Shown: piece by piece, positions 33,363-41,678 of the stretch | Position numbering within the stretch: the first letter of the stretch is position 1 | How the letters are laid out: every line of letters starts with the position of its first letter | Source: Hyphomonadaceae bacterium UBA1849 | GTDB taxonomy: Bacteria > Pseudomonadota > Alphaproteobacteria > Caulobacterales > Hyphomonadaceae | DNA: 64,000 bases | Assembly: GCA_002338565.1 (NCBI GenBank) | Contig: DDIN01000005.1 | Coordinates: forward strand, 197,264 to 261,263 | Reading direction: 5' to 3' | Translations under genes and position numbers: made by a program | The notes under the pieces: model-generated | The model's input: the letters and a program-made list of their open reading frames with translations, nothing else | The model's database searches: none | Told to the model about the DNA's origin: nothing

Positions 33363-33381
33363 ACGTGATTTTAGCTCACGT
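33363..33381. promoter_or_regulatory. Inverted repeat upstream of outer membrane protein gene
   Basis: ACGTGA and TCACGT flank seven bases. It resembles a CRP/FNR-type site but its spacer is one base too long for the canonical form. It lies 111 bases before the gene. Confidence 0.3.
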
Positions 33382-33491
33382 AAGCGGGAGTAAATGTCAA
33401 TTAAATCAAACGCCTATTTGGTTTGTCTGTGACTGGTTCTTTCCCTTTATCTGAAGGGCGCAAACGCGTTTCTTCTTGGAAAGGACACATT

Positions 33492-34166
33492 ATGGACAAC
33501 CGCAAAATTCTGCTCTCGCTCGCTCTTCTTGGCGGCGTCGCTTCAACCTCTATCGCTCGCGCTGAAACCGGCTGGTACGTGCTTGGTGGTGTGAACTCGA
33601 CAACAGTCGATCAGTTCAACTCCCGCAACACAGGCACGTCTGACCCGAACCAGGGACCAGTTGGTGGCCCGAGCATCTCAGTCACCGATTCAGACACAGG
33701 TGTCAGCGCCTTCATCGCCGGTGGCTATCAGTATGACTTCTCACCTGATTTCTACGGCGCGGTAGAAGTTTTCTACTCAGATGAGCAAGCTGAGACACAG
33801 ACGTTCAACAGCGTGAAAATCACCGACATCGAACTCGACGCCTCTTACGGTATCGACTTCAAATTTGGTCACAACGTAACAGACCGTCTGGCAATCTATG
33901 GTCTTCTGGGTGTCACTCAGTTCGATTTCGACGGTCAGGCGTCTTACACGTTTGCGCCGCCCATTGATGACCTGTCAGACGAAGAAGCTGCCTTCGTTTA
34001 TGGTGGTGGTCTGGAAATCAGCTTTGATGATCACTGGTCTACAATTGCCGAATTCCGCCTCTCGAACGATGTCGAGTTCGATACACCGGTCGACCGCGGC
34101 GGCGTTCAGTCCGAAGACGAGTTTGACTTCGCTGTCATCCGTACCGGTCTGAAATACCGCTTCTAA
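33492..34166 (+). CDS. Opacity-type beta-barrel outer membrane protein
   Basis: A 224-residue protein with a signal peptide (cleavage near SIARA-ET, residue 23), alternating hydrophobic strands, acidic extracellular loops and a C-terminal GLKYRF ending in Phe, the assembly signal for the Bam machine. This is the small eight-strand OmpA-like/opacity fold. The start is ATG 33492; the preceding 23 codons are not signal-like. It stands alone, after a terminator. Confidence 0.85.
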   Translation: MDNRKILLSLALLGGVASTSIARAETGWYVLGGVNSTTVDQFNSRNTGTSDPNQGPVGGPSISVTDSDTGVSAFIAGGYQYDFSPDFYGAVEVFYSDEQAETQTFNSVKITDIELDASYGIDFKFGHNVTDRLAIYGLLGVTQFDFDGQASYTFAPPIDDLSDEEAAFVYGGGLEISFDDHWSTIAEFRLSNDVEFDTPVDRGGVQSEDEFDFAVIRTGLKYRF

Positions 34167-34256
34167 TTTCGCGTGATCCGCCCTCGCGCGGGCCCCTGTC
34201 CCCGGTCGAAACAGCTGTTATAGTGGCAGACTGTAGCGACTGGGGAAGGTTGCCAG

Positions 34257-34928
34257 ATGATATGGTGGATTGTTCCGGCGGCAGTCGGATTTTTCGGACT
34301 TGTGGTCACGCTGGCCGGTTTCGCCCGGATGGGTAAGCGCAAGGCCATGTCCGGTGGAATGCGCTTTATTGGCGGCATTCTTGTGCTGTCTGCGGCAGCA
34401 CTGCTCACTATGGTCGGCATTAATCTGCAAACCTATTCCCGTCTCAATCAGGAACGCCACGTCGCTGATATCGAGCTGGAGCGTGTCGACGATCAGCATT
34501 TTCGCGCCGAGGTGACGCTGGACGGTGAAACGACACCGACGGACTATGTGATCCGCGGCGATGAGGTGTTGTTTGAGGCGCGCATCATCAAATGGACGCC
34601 GTGGGCAAATGTGATCGGCTATGATGCGATCTATAAGCTGGACCGTATTTCCGGCCGCTATACCTCCATTCAAGACGAGCGGACAGGCGAGCGCACGCTC
34701 TATGCGCTGCAAAACGATCCGGGTGTCAGTGCGTTCAACCTCATCAACGAACATGGCAAATGGCAGAACACAGTCGACGCCTATTACGGGTCCGGCACGT
34801 ATGTACCGATGATCGACGGCGCGCGGTATGAAATCCGCATCACGCAAAGCGGTCTCATCGTCCGTGCTTTGAATGAAAGCGCGGAAGACGGTCTGCGACG
34901 TTGGGCGTCGCCCACGCGCGGAGAATAG
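34257..34928 (+). CDS. Conserved membrane protein of unknown function
   Basis: A 223-residue protein with two N-terminal membrane helices (about 3-24 and 38-58) and a periplasmic beta-rich domain containing YVIRGDEVLFEARIIKWTPWANVIGYDAIYKLDR, a conserved block I have seen in proteins loosely labelled multidrug efflux pumps, a label the sequence does not support. The ATG follows GGGGAAGG. It is the first of three closely spaced genes with the methyltransferase and DUF3445. Confidence 0.75.
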   Translation: MIWWIVPAAVGFFGLVVTLAGFARMGKRKAMSGGMRFIGGILVLSAAALLTMVGINLQTYSRLNQERHVADIELERVDDQHFRAEVTLDGETTPTDYVIRGDEVLFEARIIKWTPWANVIGYDAIYKLDRISGRYTSIQDERTGERTLYALQNDPGVSAFNLINEHGKWQNTVDAYYGSGTYVPMIDGARYEIRITQSGLIVRALNESAEDGLRRWASPTRGE

Positions 34929-34939
34929 GGAGAGCGACT

Positions 34940-35563
34940 ATGGGATTTTACAGCCGTTATATTCTGCCGCCGCTGATTGATTGTGCCTGCTCGACAAAAC
35001 CGATCATGAAACAGCGTGAAAAAGTGGTGCCTTATGCTGAAGGTCGCGTGCTGGAAGTCGGCTGCGGAAGTGGCACCAATTTCGGCCTGTATGACGCCTC
35101 GAAAGTCTCTCAGGTTTTCGCGCTCGAACCAGACGCACAAATGATCAAAAAGGCCCAGAAGCGCGCAAATGCTGCCGAAGGGCTGAACATCGAATTCATG
35201 GAAGCGGGCGGCGAGGCTGTGCCGCTGGAGGACAACTCCGTCGATACAGTCGTCTTCACCTTCACCATGTGCACCATTCCGCCAATCGATGCGGCGCTCG
35301 CCGAAGCGCGACGTGTTTTGAAGCCCGGCGGCAAGCTGCTCTATTCAGAACATGGCGGTGCGCCGGATGACGGAATTCTGAAATGGCAGAGACGCCTTGA
35401 GCCTATCCAGAAAACGCTCGCCGGTGGCTGTCATCTGACGCGTGTGCCGCCGCGCATGCTCGAGCATAACGGTTTCACGGTCACGGATGGTGAGACGATG
35501 TATCTTCCGAGTACGCCGAAAGTGCTGGGTTTTGCGTATTGGGGGCAGGCGGTCGTCAGCTGA
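34940..35563 (+). CDS. Class I SAM-dependent methyltransferase
   Basis: A 207-residue methyltransferase with motif I VLEVGCGSGTN, an acidic residue at the end of strand 2 (LEPDAQMI), VDTVVFTFTMCTIP and the post-motif VLKPGGKLLYSEHG, as in UbiE/phospholipid methyltransferase-like proteins. The YSRYILPPLIDCACS opening is common in such phospholipid/thiol-type enzymes. ATG 34940 follows GGGAG. It overlaps DUF3445 by one base (TGATG). Confidence 0.85.
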   Translation: MGFYSRYILPPLIDCACSTKPIMKQREKVVPYAEGRVLEVGCGSGTNFGLYDASKVSQVFALEPDAQMIKKAQKRANAAEGLNIEFMEAGGEAVPLEDNSVDTVVFTFTMCTIPPIDAALAEARRVLKPGGKLLYSEHGGAPDDGILKWQRRLEPIQKTLAGGCHLTRVPPRMLEHNGFTVTDGETMYLPSTPKVLGFAYWGQAVVS

Positions 35564-36396
35564 TGGAGATGCTTCGAACGCCGCCTCATCTGCCGTTTCT
35601 CGACGGGCCCACTGTGATGGCGCCGAACCTCAGACCGATTGACGAAGTCGCGTGGCTCTTTCCGGATACCGAGGCGGAGCCATGGCTTGAGGATAAGCGT
35701 CGATTGATGGTCTCACAGCGCGATCAGGTGTACGCGCAAGCTGGAGACTGGGCGACCGACGCAGCTGAAGAGGCGGCAGGTCTGGTGCTTGGCGTACAAT
35801 CATCTGCTCCTCTTGAGATTGCGTCTTTCACGCCAATCGAACGGGCGGCCTCAACTGTCAGCGATGATCTGTGCGTGATGGTGCCGCGCGACGGCCAGTT
35901 CATGCTGGGCGCCGCCAGTCTCTGCGCGCCGACGTTCTGGTCACTTACCGAGAATATCGGAAAACCTCTGTCGGGGCTGCATTCGTTGTTGCCTCAGGGT
36001 GGGACAGAGCTCTCCTCACGTATCAACCGGATATTTGCGGGTCTGCAGTGCGGGCCGGTTCTGGAGCGGTTCAACTGGACCGTTCAGCTCGGGAGAGAGC
36101 GGTTTACGCCGTCTTCTGCGCCGATGAAGCGCGCGCTCGGTGAGCTGGAGGTGAGTGATGCCGCGAGTGATTTATATTTACGGGTCGAGCGCCAGACCAT
36201 CCGGAAATTGCCTGAGACAGGCGCGGTGCTGTTCACCATTCGCATCTGCGTGGATCCTCTTGCGCCAATTCTGGAGGATGGTGAGATGAAAGAACAGTTC
36301 CGGCAGGCCTGGCAATCCACTGCTGAGGACGTCGCCGCCTATAAAGGCTGGCCTCACTATCAGCATGCTATTGATTGGCTGCTAGCCTCGTCATAG
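35563..36396 (+). CDS. DUF3445 family (heme-dependent oxidative N-demethylase-like)
   Basis: A 277-residue protein with the DUF3445 core: FRYG-like N-terminus, ERQTIRKLPETGAVLFTIRICVDPL near 200-225 and the W-LT/SENIGKPLSGLH middle. The family includes the alpha subunit of heme-dependent oxidative N-demethylase. Translational coupling to a methyltransferase suggests a linked methyl-group chemistry, which is inference. The heme ligand cannot be assigned with certainty here. Confidence 0.78.
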   Translation: MEMLRTPPHLPFLDGPTVMAPNLRPIDEVAWLFPDTEAEPWLEDKRRLMVSQRDQVYAQAGDWATDAAEEAAGLVLGVQSSAPLEIASFTPIERAASTVSDDLCVMVPRDGQFMLGAASLCAPTFWSLTENIGKPLSGLHSLLPQGGTELSSRINRIFAGLQCGPVLERFNWTVQLGRERFTPSSAPMKRALGELEVSDAASDLYLRVERQTIRKLPETGAVLFTIRICVDPLAPILEDGEMKEQFRQAWQSTAEDVAAYKGWPHYQHAIDWLLASS

Positions 36397-36422
36397 CTTC
36401 ATCGCACGATGGGAGATGTGCC

Positions 36423-36842
36423 ATGGCATACTGGCTTTTTAAATCCGAACCGTCCGCCTGGAGCTGGGACCAGCAGGTCGCCAAAGGTGATGAAGGTGAA
36501 GAATGGGGCGGTGTTCGTAACTATCAGGCGCGCAATTTCATGCGTGAGATGAAGGTCGGCGATAAGGGCTTTTTCTATCACTCGCGTGAAGGGTTGGAAG
36601 TTGTTGGAATAGTCGAGGTCTGTGCAGAGGCGCACCCTGATTCTACCACTGACGATGATCGCTGGGAGTGCGTCGATATCAAAGCTATAGAGCCTGTTCC
36701 GAACCCTGTCTCCATGAAGGATATCAAAGCCAATCCGAAGCTGGAGGATATGGTTCTGGTGAAGAACTCACGTCTGTCGGTTCAGCCTGTCACCGAAGAC
36801 GAATGGAAAGAGGTTCGCCGGATGGCGGGCCTTAAATCATGA
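36423..36842 (+). CDS. EVE domain protein
   Basis: A 139-residue single-domain EVE (PUA-like) protein: WLFKSEPSAWSWDQ at the start, WGGVRNYQARNFMREMKVGDKGFFYHS and a VKNSRLSVQPVTEDEW ending. EVE domains bind modified bases in DNA or RNA; thymocyte nuclear protein 1 is the eukaryotic relative. ATG 36423 follows GGGAG. The stop overlaps the start of the next small gene (ATGA). Confidence 0.9.
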   Translation: MAYWLFKSEPSAWSWDQQVAKGDEGEEWGGVRNYQARNFMREMKVGDKGFFYHSREGLEVVGIVEVCAEAHPDSTTDDDRWECVDIKAIEPVPNPVSMKDIKANPKLEDMVLVKNSRLSVQPVTEDEWKEVRRMAGLKS

Positions 36843-37054
36843 GCGAGCCAGCTGAGCGCAAACCCGTTCGCAGCGCCGCGCAGGCGGCTGCGCTCATCCT
36901 GTTCGTGGTCGCTTTGGCTAATCTGATCTACGGGGCATATTTCGGCGGCGGGCCGCCTTTGATCGTGATGAGCATTATGGGCTTTGGCATGTCCTTCATC
37001 CTGTGGCGGATGAAGCCGAAGGCGTCGTCAGACGATGAGAGGCAGGCATCTTAG
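36839..37054 (+). CDS. Small two-helix membrane protein, 71 aa
   Basis: A 71-residue protein with a basic N-terminus, two hydrophobic helices (about 15-34 and 39-57) joined by a Gly-rich turn, and a charged tail. No family recognised. It is coupled to the EVE gene by a four-base overlap. Confidence 0.7.
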   Translation: MSEPAERKPVRSAAQAAALILFVVALANLIYGAYFGGGPPLIVMSIMGFGMSFILWRMKPKASSDDERQAS

Positions 37055-37088
37055 GCTGAGCTCAGATATGTAACCTAATCGTTTCGTA

Positions 37089-37130
37089 TTGACACCTATA
37101 GGTATCAAAACGTATATCTTCGGTATCAAA
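37089..37130 (+). promoter_or_regulatory. Promoter with overlapping palindromic operator and repeated half-site
   Basis: TTGACACCTATAGGTATCAA (37089-37108) is a palindrome with one mismatch pair and contains a consensus -35 (TTGACA). A -10 TATATC follows at 37113-37118 (18-base spacer). GGTATCAAA recurs at 37101-37109 and 37122-37130, exactly 21 bases apart, two DNA turns. This is the layout of an autorepressed XRE promoter. Confidence 0.6.
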
Positions 37131-37142
37131 CGGAGATAAGCC

Positions 37143-37598
37143 ATGTCATTTCTGAAGCCGAGAAACGCAAGCGAAGCCGCTGACCTTATCGCGAATGCAA
37201 CCGGGTGCGCGCTTGGTGGTGCTGCGATCATTTACGTCACGAAAGTTGCAGAAGACATGGTGCAGACGGATCTGGCGGCTGTGCTGGATTATGTTCAGAT
37301 TGCATGCGCAGCGACGCTGGTGCTTATTTATCTGCCGTTTATGATCTCAATGAAATCGCGGTTCGGCGGCATTCGGGTTAATCCGTGGAAGTCTGAAAGC
37401 TTTCTGGCTGCGAGCATGCGCAAAGCGGCGTGGACGACAGTTGGCGTGTTGCTGATTAGCCTCACGCTTATGTCGACCATGGATAATCTGATCTTATCGC
37501 GGATTACGTCAGAGCAGGCGGTGGATGTAACTCTGGCTGTATTGTTCCTCAGCCTGTGTGCTTCATTCTTTATCTACTCGAACGATCGGGTCGTATAA
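37143..37598 (+). CDS. Membrane protein paired with XRE regulator
   Basis: A 151-residue protein with about four membrane helices (about 25-40, 55-75, 98-115, 125-145), no recognised family. GGAG precedes the ATG. Its stop overlaps the start of the XRE regulator (TAATG), and the promoter carries a palindromic operator, so the two form a small self-contained module. Confidence 0.7.
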   Translation: MSFLKPRNASEAADLIANATGCALGGAAIIYVTKVAEDMVQTDLAAVLDYVQIACAATLVLIYLPFMISMKSRFGGIRVNPWKSESFLAASMRKAAWTTVGVLLISLTLMSTMDNLILSRITSEQAVDVTLAVLFLSLCASFFIYSNDRVV

Positions 37599-37819
37599 TG
37601 GGCGAAGCAATCGGGCCGCTGGAAAACCGTATTCGTGTTTTGAGAGCCGAAAAGAATATCAGTCAGAGTGAGTTGGCTGAAGCGATAGAGGTGTCGCGAA
37701 AAACGATCAGCACGATTGAAGTCGCACGATTCATCCCGTCGACTGTGATCGCACTTAAGTTGGCGCGCTATTTTGGAGTGCCTGTTGAAGAGATTTTTTC
37801 ACTGACCGACACAGCGTGA
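37598..37819 (+). CDS. Small XRE-family (Cro/CI type) regulator, 73 aa
   Basis: A 73-residue protein consisting of little more than an HTH: RIRVLRAEKNISQSELAEAIEVSRKTISTIE then the LKLARYFGVPVEEIFSL ending that is standard for short XRE repressors. Coupled to the membrane protein upstream. It probably binds the GGTATCAAA/TTGATACC sites in the module's promoter. Its stop abuts the convergent gmhB stop with no gap. Confidence 0.88.
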   Translation: MGEAIGPLENRIRVLRAEKNISQSELAEAIEVSRKTISTIEVARFIPSTVIALKLARYFGVPVEEIFSLTDTA

Positions 37820-38347
37820 TCAGCGCGCACCATCTTCAAAGTCGGCCAGCGCCCATTCGGCGAACTGGTGCACATTTCCGCCAGTGAAGAAGAAGCCGCC
37901 AACACCAGCGGCGTGTGCCGCCTCTATGTCTGTCTGTTTGTCACCGATCAGAAAGCTCTTCTCACGCGCAACAGGGAAATCTGCCATCGCCGACATCAGC
38001 ATGCCGGGCTTGGGCTTGCGGTCGAAACTGTCTTTGCGATAGCGCGCAATCTCGCCTGCTTCATGGAAGGGGCAATGGTAGAACCGGTCTATATGAGCGT
38101 CGGTTTTCGCGAGCTCTGCAGACATATGATCATGCAGGGCTCGCATATCGTCTTCGGTGTAATAGCCGCGTGCAATGCCTGATTGGTTCGTGACGACGAA
38201 CACCCACCAGCCGCGATCGTTGAAGGCTTTGACGCATTCTTTTGCGCCTTCAACCCATTCGAAGTCTTCCACGCGGGAGACATAGCCCTTGTCGACGTTC
38301 AGCACGCCGTCACGGTCTAGAAAGAGGGCAGGGCGAATGCGGTCCAT
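37820..38347 (-). CDS. gmhB: D-glycero-D-manno-heptose-1,7-bisphosphate 7-phosphatase
   Basis: HAD-IIIA phosphatase of ADP-heptose synthesis for LPS. The 175-residue protein has HAD motif I FLDRDGVLNVD, motif II VVTNQSGIARG, a zinc-binding loop region CPFHEAGEIARYR (fewer Cys than the classical loop) and motif III/IV KPKPGM and IGDKQTDIEAA. Because the zinc loop lacks the usual Cys set, a related histidinol-phosphatase-type activity is possible. It follows the MFS gene on the same strand. Confidence 0.82.
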   Translation of the reverse strand: MDRIRPALFLDRDGVLNVDKGYVSRVEDFEWVEGAKECVKAFNDRGWWVFVVTNQSGIARGYYTEDDMRALHDHMSAELAKTDAHIDRFYHCPFHEAGEIARYRKDSFDRKPKPGMLMSAMADFPVAREKSFLIGDKQTDIEAAHAAGVGGFFFTGGNVHQFAEWALADFEDGAR

Positions 38348-38376
38348 GAATTGATCTACGAGCTTTGCAGGTTGAA

Positions 38377-38394
38377 AGACAAATCAATTTGTCT
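38377..38394. repeat. Perfect palindrome across the MFS stop codon
   Basis: AGACAAAT-CA-ATTTGTCT has perfect 8-bp arms and a two-base centre. It covers the stop codon of the MFS gene and lies 30 bases upstream of the gmhB start. It may be an operator for gmhB or an RNA hairpin between the two genes. Confidence 0.4.
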
Positions 38395-39748
38395 GGCTGC
38401 CGGTGCTTTCCGTGTCGCTGCCTTCAGCTTCGGCAGCAGTGTTGGCTTCAGCGAGTTCGGCAACCTCTTCGGCTGATTTGGGTGTGTCGCCATGCTTCAC
38501 CTCTTCATCGATGGAGCGGACGACACCCTTGTTTGCGCGCACACCTTTCATGAACGGGATGAAGGCGAGGGCCGCCAGAATGCCCGCCAGGACAAAGTTG
38601 GCACCTTTAAACTGAACAATCGCTTCGGGCTTGGCGAAATAGCTCAGCGTCTGAGACATGATAAGCGGACCGATAATGGTCGTGCTCAGCGCCTGTACGC
38701 TCGCCAGTGCGCCCTGTAGTTCGCCTTGCGCGTTTTTCGGCGTGACACCCGTCATCAATTGTTGGGTTGCAGGACCAGCTACGCCGCCAAAGGCTGAAAC
38801 GGCGAGGAAGGCATAGGCCATCCATCCGTAAAAGGCGCTTGCGAACAGGAACATGCTGAATGTTGTAACGGCGAGGCCAAACAGCGCGGTCCGGACTGGA
38901 CCTATGCTTTTAGTCAGGCGCCCTGTCAGAAAGCCCTGAACGAATGCTGAGCCTATACCGACAAGCGCAAGTGAGAGGCCAATCTCGTTTGGCGTCCACT
39001 CATACCGGATTTCACCGTGATAGCTCCAGGTCGAGGAAAAGACAGAATGGGAGAGGCCGAAAATGCCTACGCCTACAATGAACCAGCTGACTTGTGGAAG
39101 CTTGGAGAAGTGCTTGAAAGCGCCGAACGGGTTGGCGCGTCGAAGCTCGAACGGGCGACGGTTTTCTTTCAAAAGCGATTCCGGAAGCACCAGTAGACCG
39201 TAGAGGAAATTGCATGCGGCTATGCCAGCGGCCACGAAGAAGGGCAGTCGGGTATCAATGTCGCCCAGAACACCGCCAATGATTGGTCCAAGGACAAAGC
39301 CGATACCGAACGCTGCGCCAATCATGCCGAAGGCTTTGCCGCGCTCCTCAGGTTCGGTGACATCTGCGATATAAGAGCTCGCCGTGGAATAGGTTGCGCT
39401 TGTTAGGCCGGCGAGGGCGCGCCCGATGAATAGAACCAGCAAGGAGTGCGCAAGCCCCATAATGATAAAGTCGATGCAGAGACCGGCTATCGAAATAATC
39501 AGAACGGGGCGTCTGCCGAACTTGTCTGACAGATTGCCGATAATGGGCATGGACAGAAAATTTACCACGCCGAAGGTAGCCATGAGAAGGCCGCCGACCA
39601 GAACCGTATCTTCACCAGGTTTGCCTGTGATTTCTTCCAGATAGGCGGGCATGACCGGAATGAACAAGCCGAACGCCAGCATATCCAGCGCGACGCAGAC
39701 GATTACGAAGAGGAAGGCGTTTTTGCCGTGCTTGCCGCTCAATTGCAT
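38384..39748 (-). CDS. TetA-like MFS drug/proton antiporter
   Basis: A 454-residue 12-helix major facilitator. Motif A GNLSDKFGRRP follows helix 2, and the FVLGPIIGGVLGDI stretch in helix 5 is the antiporter motif C; overall the protein is of the TCR/Tet class. The last about 45 residues are a long acidic, Ala/Glu-rich cytoplasmic tail, unusual for TetA. GAGGGAC precedes the ATG. Substrate unknown. Confidence 0.85.
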   Translation of the reverse strand: MQLSGKHGKNAFLFVIVCVALDMLAFGLFIPVMPAYLEEITGKPGEDTVLVGGLLMATFGVVNFLSMPIIGNLSDKFGRRPVLIISIAGLCIDFIIMGLAHSLLVLFIGRALAGLTSATYSTASSYIADVTEPEERGKAFGMIGAAFGIGFVLGPIIGGVLGDIDTRLPFFVAAGIAACNFLYGLLVLPESLLKENRRPFELRRANPFGAFKHFSKLPQVSWFIVGVGIFGLSHSVFSSTWSYHGEIRYEWTPNEIGLSLALVGIGSAFVQGFLTGRLTKSIGPVRTALFGLAVTTFSMFLFASAFYGWMAYAFLAVSAFGGVAGPATQQLMTGVTPKNAQGELQGALASVQALSTTIIGPLIMSQTLSYFAKPEAIVQFKGANFVLAGILAALAFIPFMKGVRANKGVVRSIDEEVKHGDTPKSAEEVAELAEANTAAEAEGSDTESTGSQTN

Positions 39749-39923
39749 TGTCCCTCAACGCGTTCATATCCCGTAATGTTGGCAATAGGACGTTTCAAAA
39801 TGGAAGTCGATAGACCTGTTTAAGCGGGTCACGACTGTAAGGCGCAGTGAAAAACAAATTTACCGTGATTGCAGAAAAGGTCAGTGCAAACACATTTGAG
39901 TCGATATAGTCTCTTTTTCGAAC

Positions 39924-41663
39924 ATGGGTGGGAAGATGAGGCGGACTGACCAGAGCGAAATGCGATCGCTGAAGGTTTTGATCCGGGATGGTGCGTTCAT
40001 CTCGGCTATCGAGTTGTGCCAGAGGCTGCTCAAACACGATCCTAACAATCCGTATCTTTGGCTTGCCTGCTCAGAAATTCTTCAAAAACTCGAACGGTTC
40101 GATGATGCCCGAGATAGCTTAAGGGCCGCCAAGCGTCTGAATGGTGACGCAGTGACGATAACAGATCGGGAAATCCAGCTAGCCCGCGCGATGAAGGATG
40201 ATGCTGCTGAATTTACAGCACTCATTCGCAAGGGTTTTCTTTGTGATCAGGCTGACCTGAAGCATTGGTACTGGATGCGGGTATCCACACTGGCATGGCA
40301 GGCAGGAGAAAAACCGGTCGCGCTAAAAGCGCTATCTGAAGCGTTTGCGCGGTATCAAGTATGTGAGGCGAGCCGTCATGAAGGCGCGCAGACCATCATT
40401 AACGTGCCAGCTTCGCTGCTGGTCGAGTTGTTGCCTTTTGTCGCGCGCCAGTTACCTGAAAACGTCTTTCTGTACGAAGCACTATTTTTTGCAAGGATGT
40501 TGGAAGGGCAGTCTAGCCTGGCCATTGATGCTTTTTTAGAAGCGCGCAGACTTGCACCAAAGAACCGGCTCTCAAAACAGCTCCTCGAATGCTTCAAGCG
40601 TGAAGAGATAGATTGGGATGTGTTCGAGGCACTTGCCCTCGATTACGTCGCCGACGGCACTGCATGTGCAGAGTTGATTTGGCTGCTCGTCTGGTATCGC
40701 CAGTATTCGGGACGTGTGCCGGATGCGGTTGTATTGCTAAAGAGCAATGTGGACCTTCTGCGAGCTGAGCCGTTGCCATTGTTCATGGGCGCGCTGGATT
40801 TCGCGTCTTCTGCCGGTATCAGTCTCAAGCAGATCGACAACGAAAAAATCTCGCCCATGGCGGCGTTCCAGAAAGCCGTGAACGAGGACCGGTGGCATGA
40901 TGCTATCGACTACACGGACAACGAAGATCTGAAGTCCTTCGTGCGACAAGCGCTGCCGTTGCTGGATTCAGGTAGGCCGAGGCTAAGTCATCCGGCTCTG
41001 GAGGAGGAAGTGATCGTCTCCGGGCCGGAGCGACCTAACGGCATTGTCTTTATTTTCACCGGCCTGGCGGATGCGTTGATCGTACCTATCAACCTGATTG
41101 ATGTCTTCCTCGCGGAATTAGGCCTGACAGCTGTTTACTGCCGCGATTTCCAGCGCATGATCGGGTGCAACGGCATCAAATCGCTCGGAAACGACTTTGA
41201 CGAGACAGTTGAAGGACTCAAGTCACTCATCGCGGAATATGGTGAGAACAAGCCAGTCTTCACCATGGGGAATTCCGCAGGTGGCTATCTGGCCGGGATT
41301 TACGGAGCGAAGATCGGCGCTCAAGCGTCTTTGCTCTTCTCGCCCGTCTATTCAGTGGATGCCGCAGAACTTCTCGGCCGTTTTCAGGATAAGCGCGCGC
41401 GTGTCGTAATTCGCCGCATCAATAAATCATGCGATCTGAGCCGGCTTCGGATGTCGGATGCCATGGAACAAATGGGTGATCGTCCTGTCACTGCATATGT
41501 ACCCACAGGCAATAACGAGGATGCCCGCCACGCGCAGGGGTTTGCCAGCCATCCGAACGTTACGATCCACGAGCTTGACCATTTTACAGGTCACGCGACG
41601 ATTACCCGTGCGGCAGGGCAGCGGGGCTTTCTGAACGTCGTGAAAGACGCTTACGGCTTGTAA
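39924..41663 (+). CDS. TPR-like/alpha-beta hydrolase fusion protein
   Basis: A 579-residue protein. Residues about 10-260 are helical repeats of the TPR type (LIRDGAFISAIELCQRLLKHDPNNPYLWLACSEILQKLERFDDARDSL). Residues about 365-579 look like an alpha/beta hydrolase with a nucleophile elbow GNSAGG (Ser451) and a terminal ELDHFTGHATI with a possible catalytic His. No signal peptide is seen. The ribosome-binding site is poor; ATG 39936 is an alternative start. Substrate and role unknown. Confidence 0.7.
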   Translation: MGGKMRRTDQSEMRSLKVLIRDGAFISAIELCQRLLKHDPNNPYLWLACSEILQKLERFDDARDSLRAAKRLNGDAVTITDREIQLARAMKDDAAEFTALIRKGFLCDQADLKHWYWMRVSTLAWQAGEKPVALKALSEAFARYQVCEASRHEGAQTIINVPASLLVELLPFVARQLPENVFLYEALFFARMLEGQSSLAIDAFLEARRLAPKNRLSKQLLECFKREEIDWDVFEALALDYVADGTACAELIWLLVWYRQYSGRVPDAVVLLKSNVDLLRAEPLPLFMGALDFASSAGISLKQIDNEKISPMAAFQKAVNEDRWHDAIDYTDNEDLKSFVRQALPLLDSGRPRLSHPALEEEVIVSGPERPNGIVFIFTGLADALIVPINLIDVFLAELGLTAVYCRDFQRMIGCNGIKSLGNDFDETVEGLKSLIAEYGENKPVFTMGNSAGGYLAGIYGAKIGAQASLLFSPVYSVDAAELLGRFQDKRARVVIRRINKSCDLSRLRMSDAMEQMGDRPVTAYVPTGNNEDARHAQGFASHPNVTIHELDHFTGHATITRAAGQRGFLNVVKDAYGL

Positions 41664-41678
41664 GCGTCCAGCACCTTA

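Noticed and set aside
33363..33381. Canonical CRP site
   Set aside because: GTGA and TCAC are separated by seven rather than six bases, so it was kept only as an unassigned inverted repeat.
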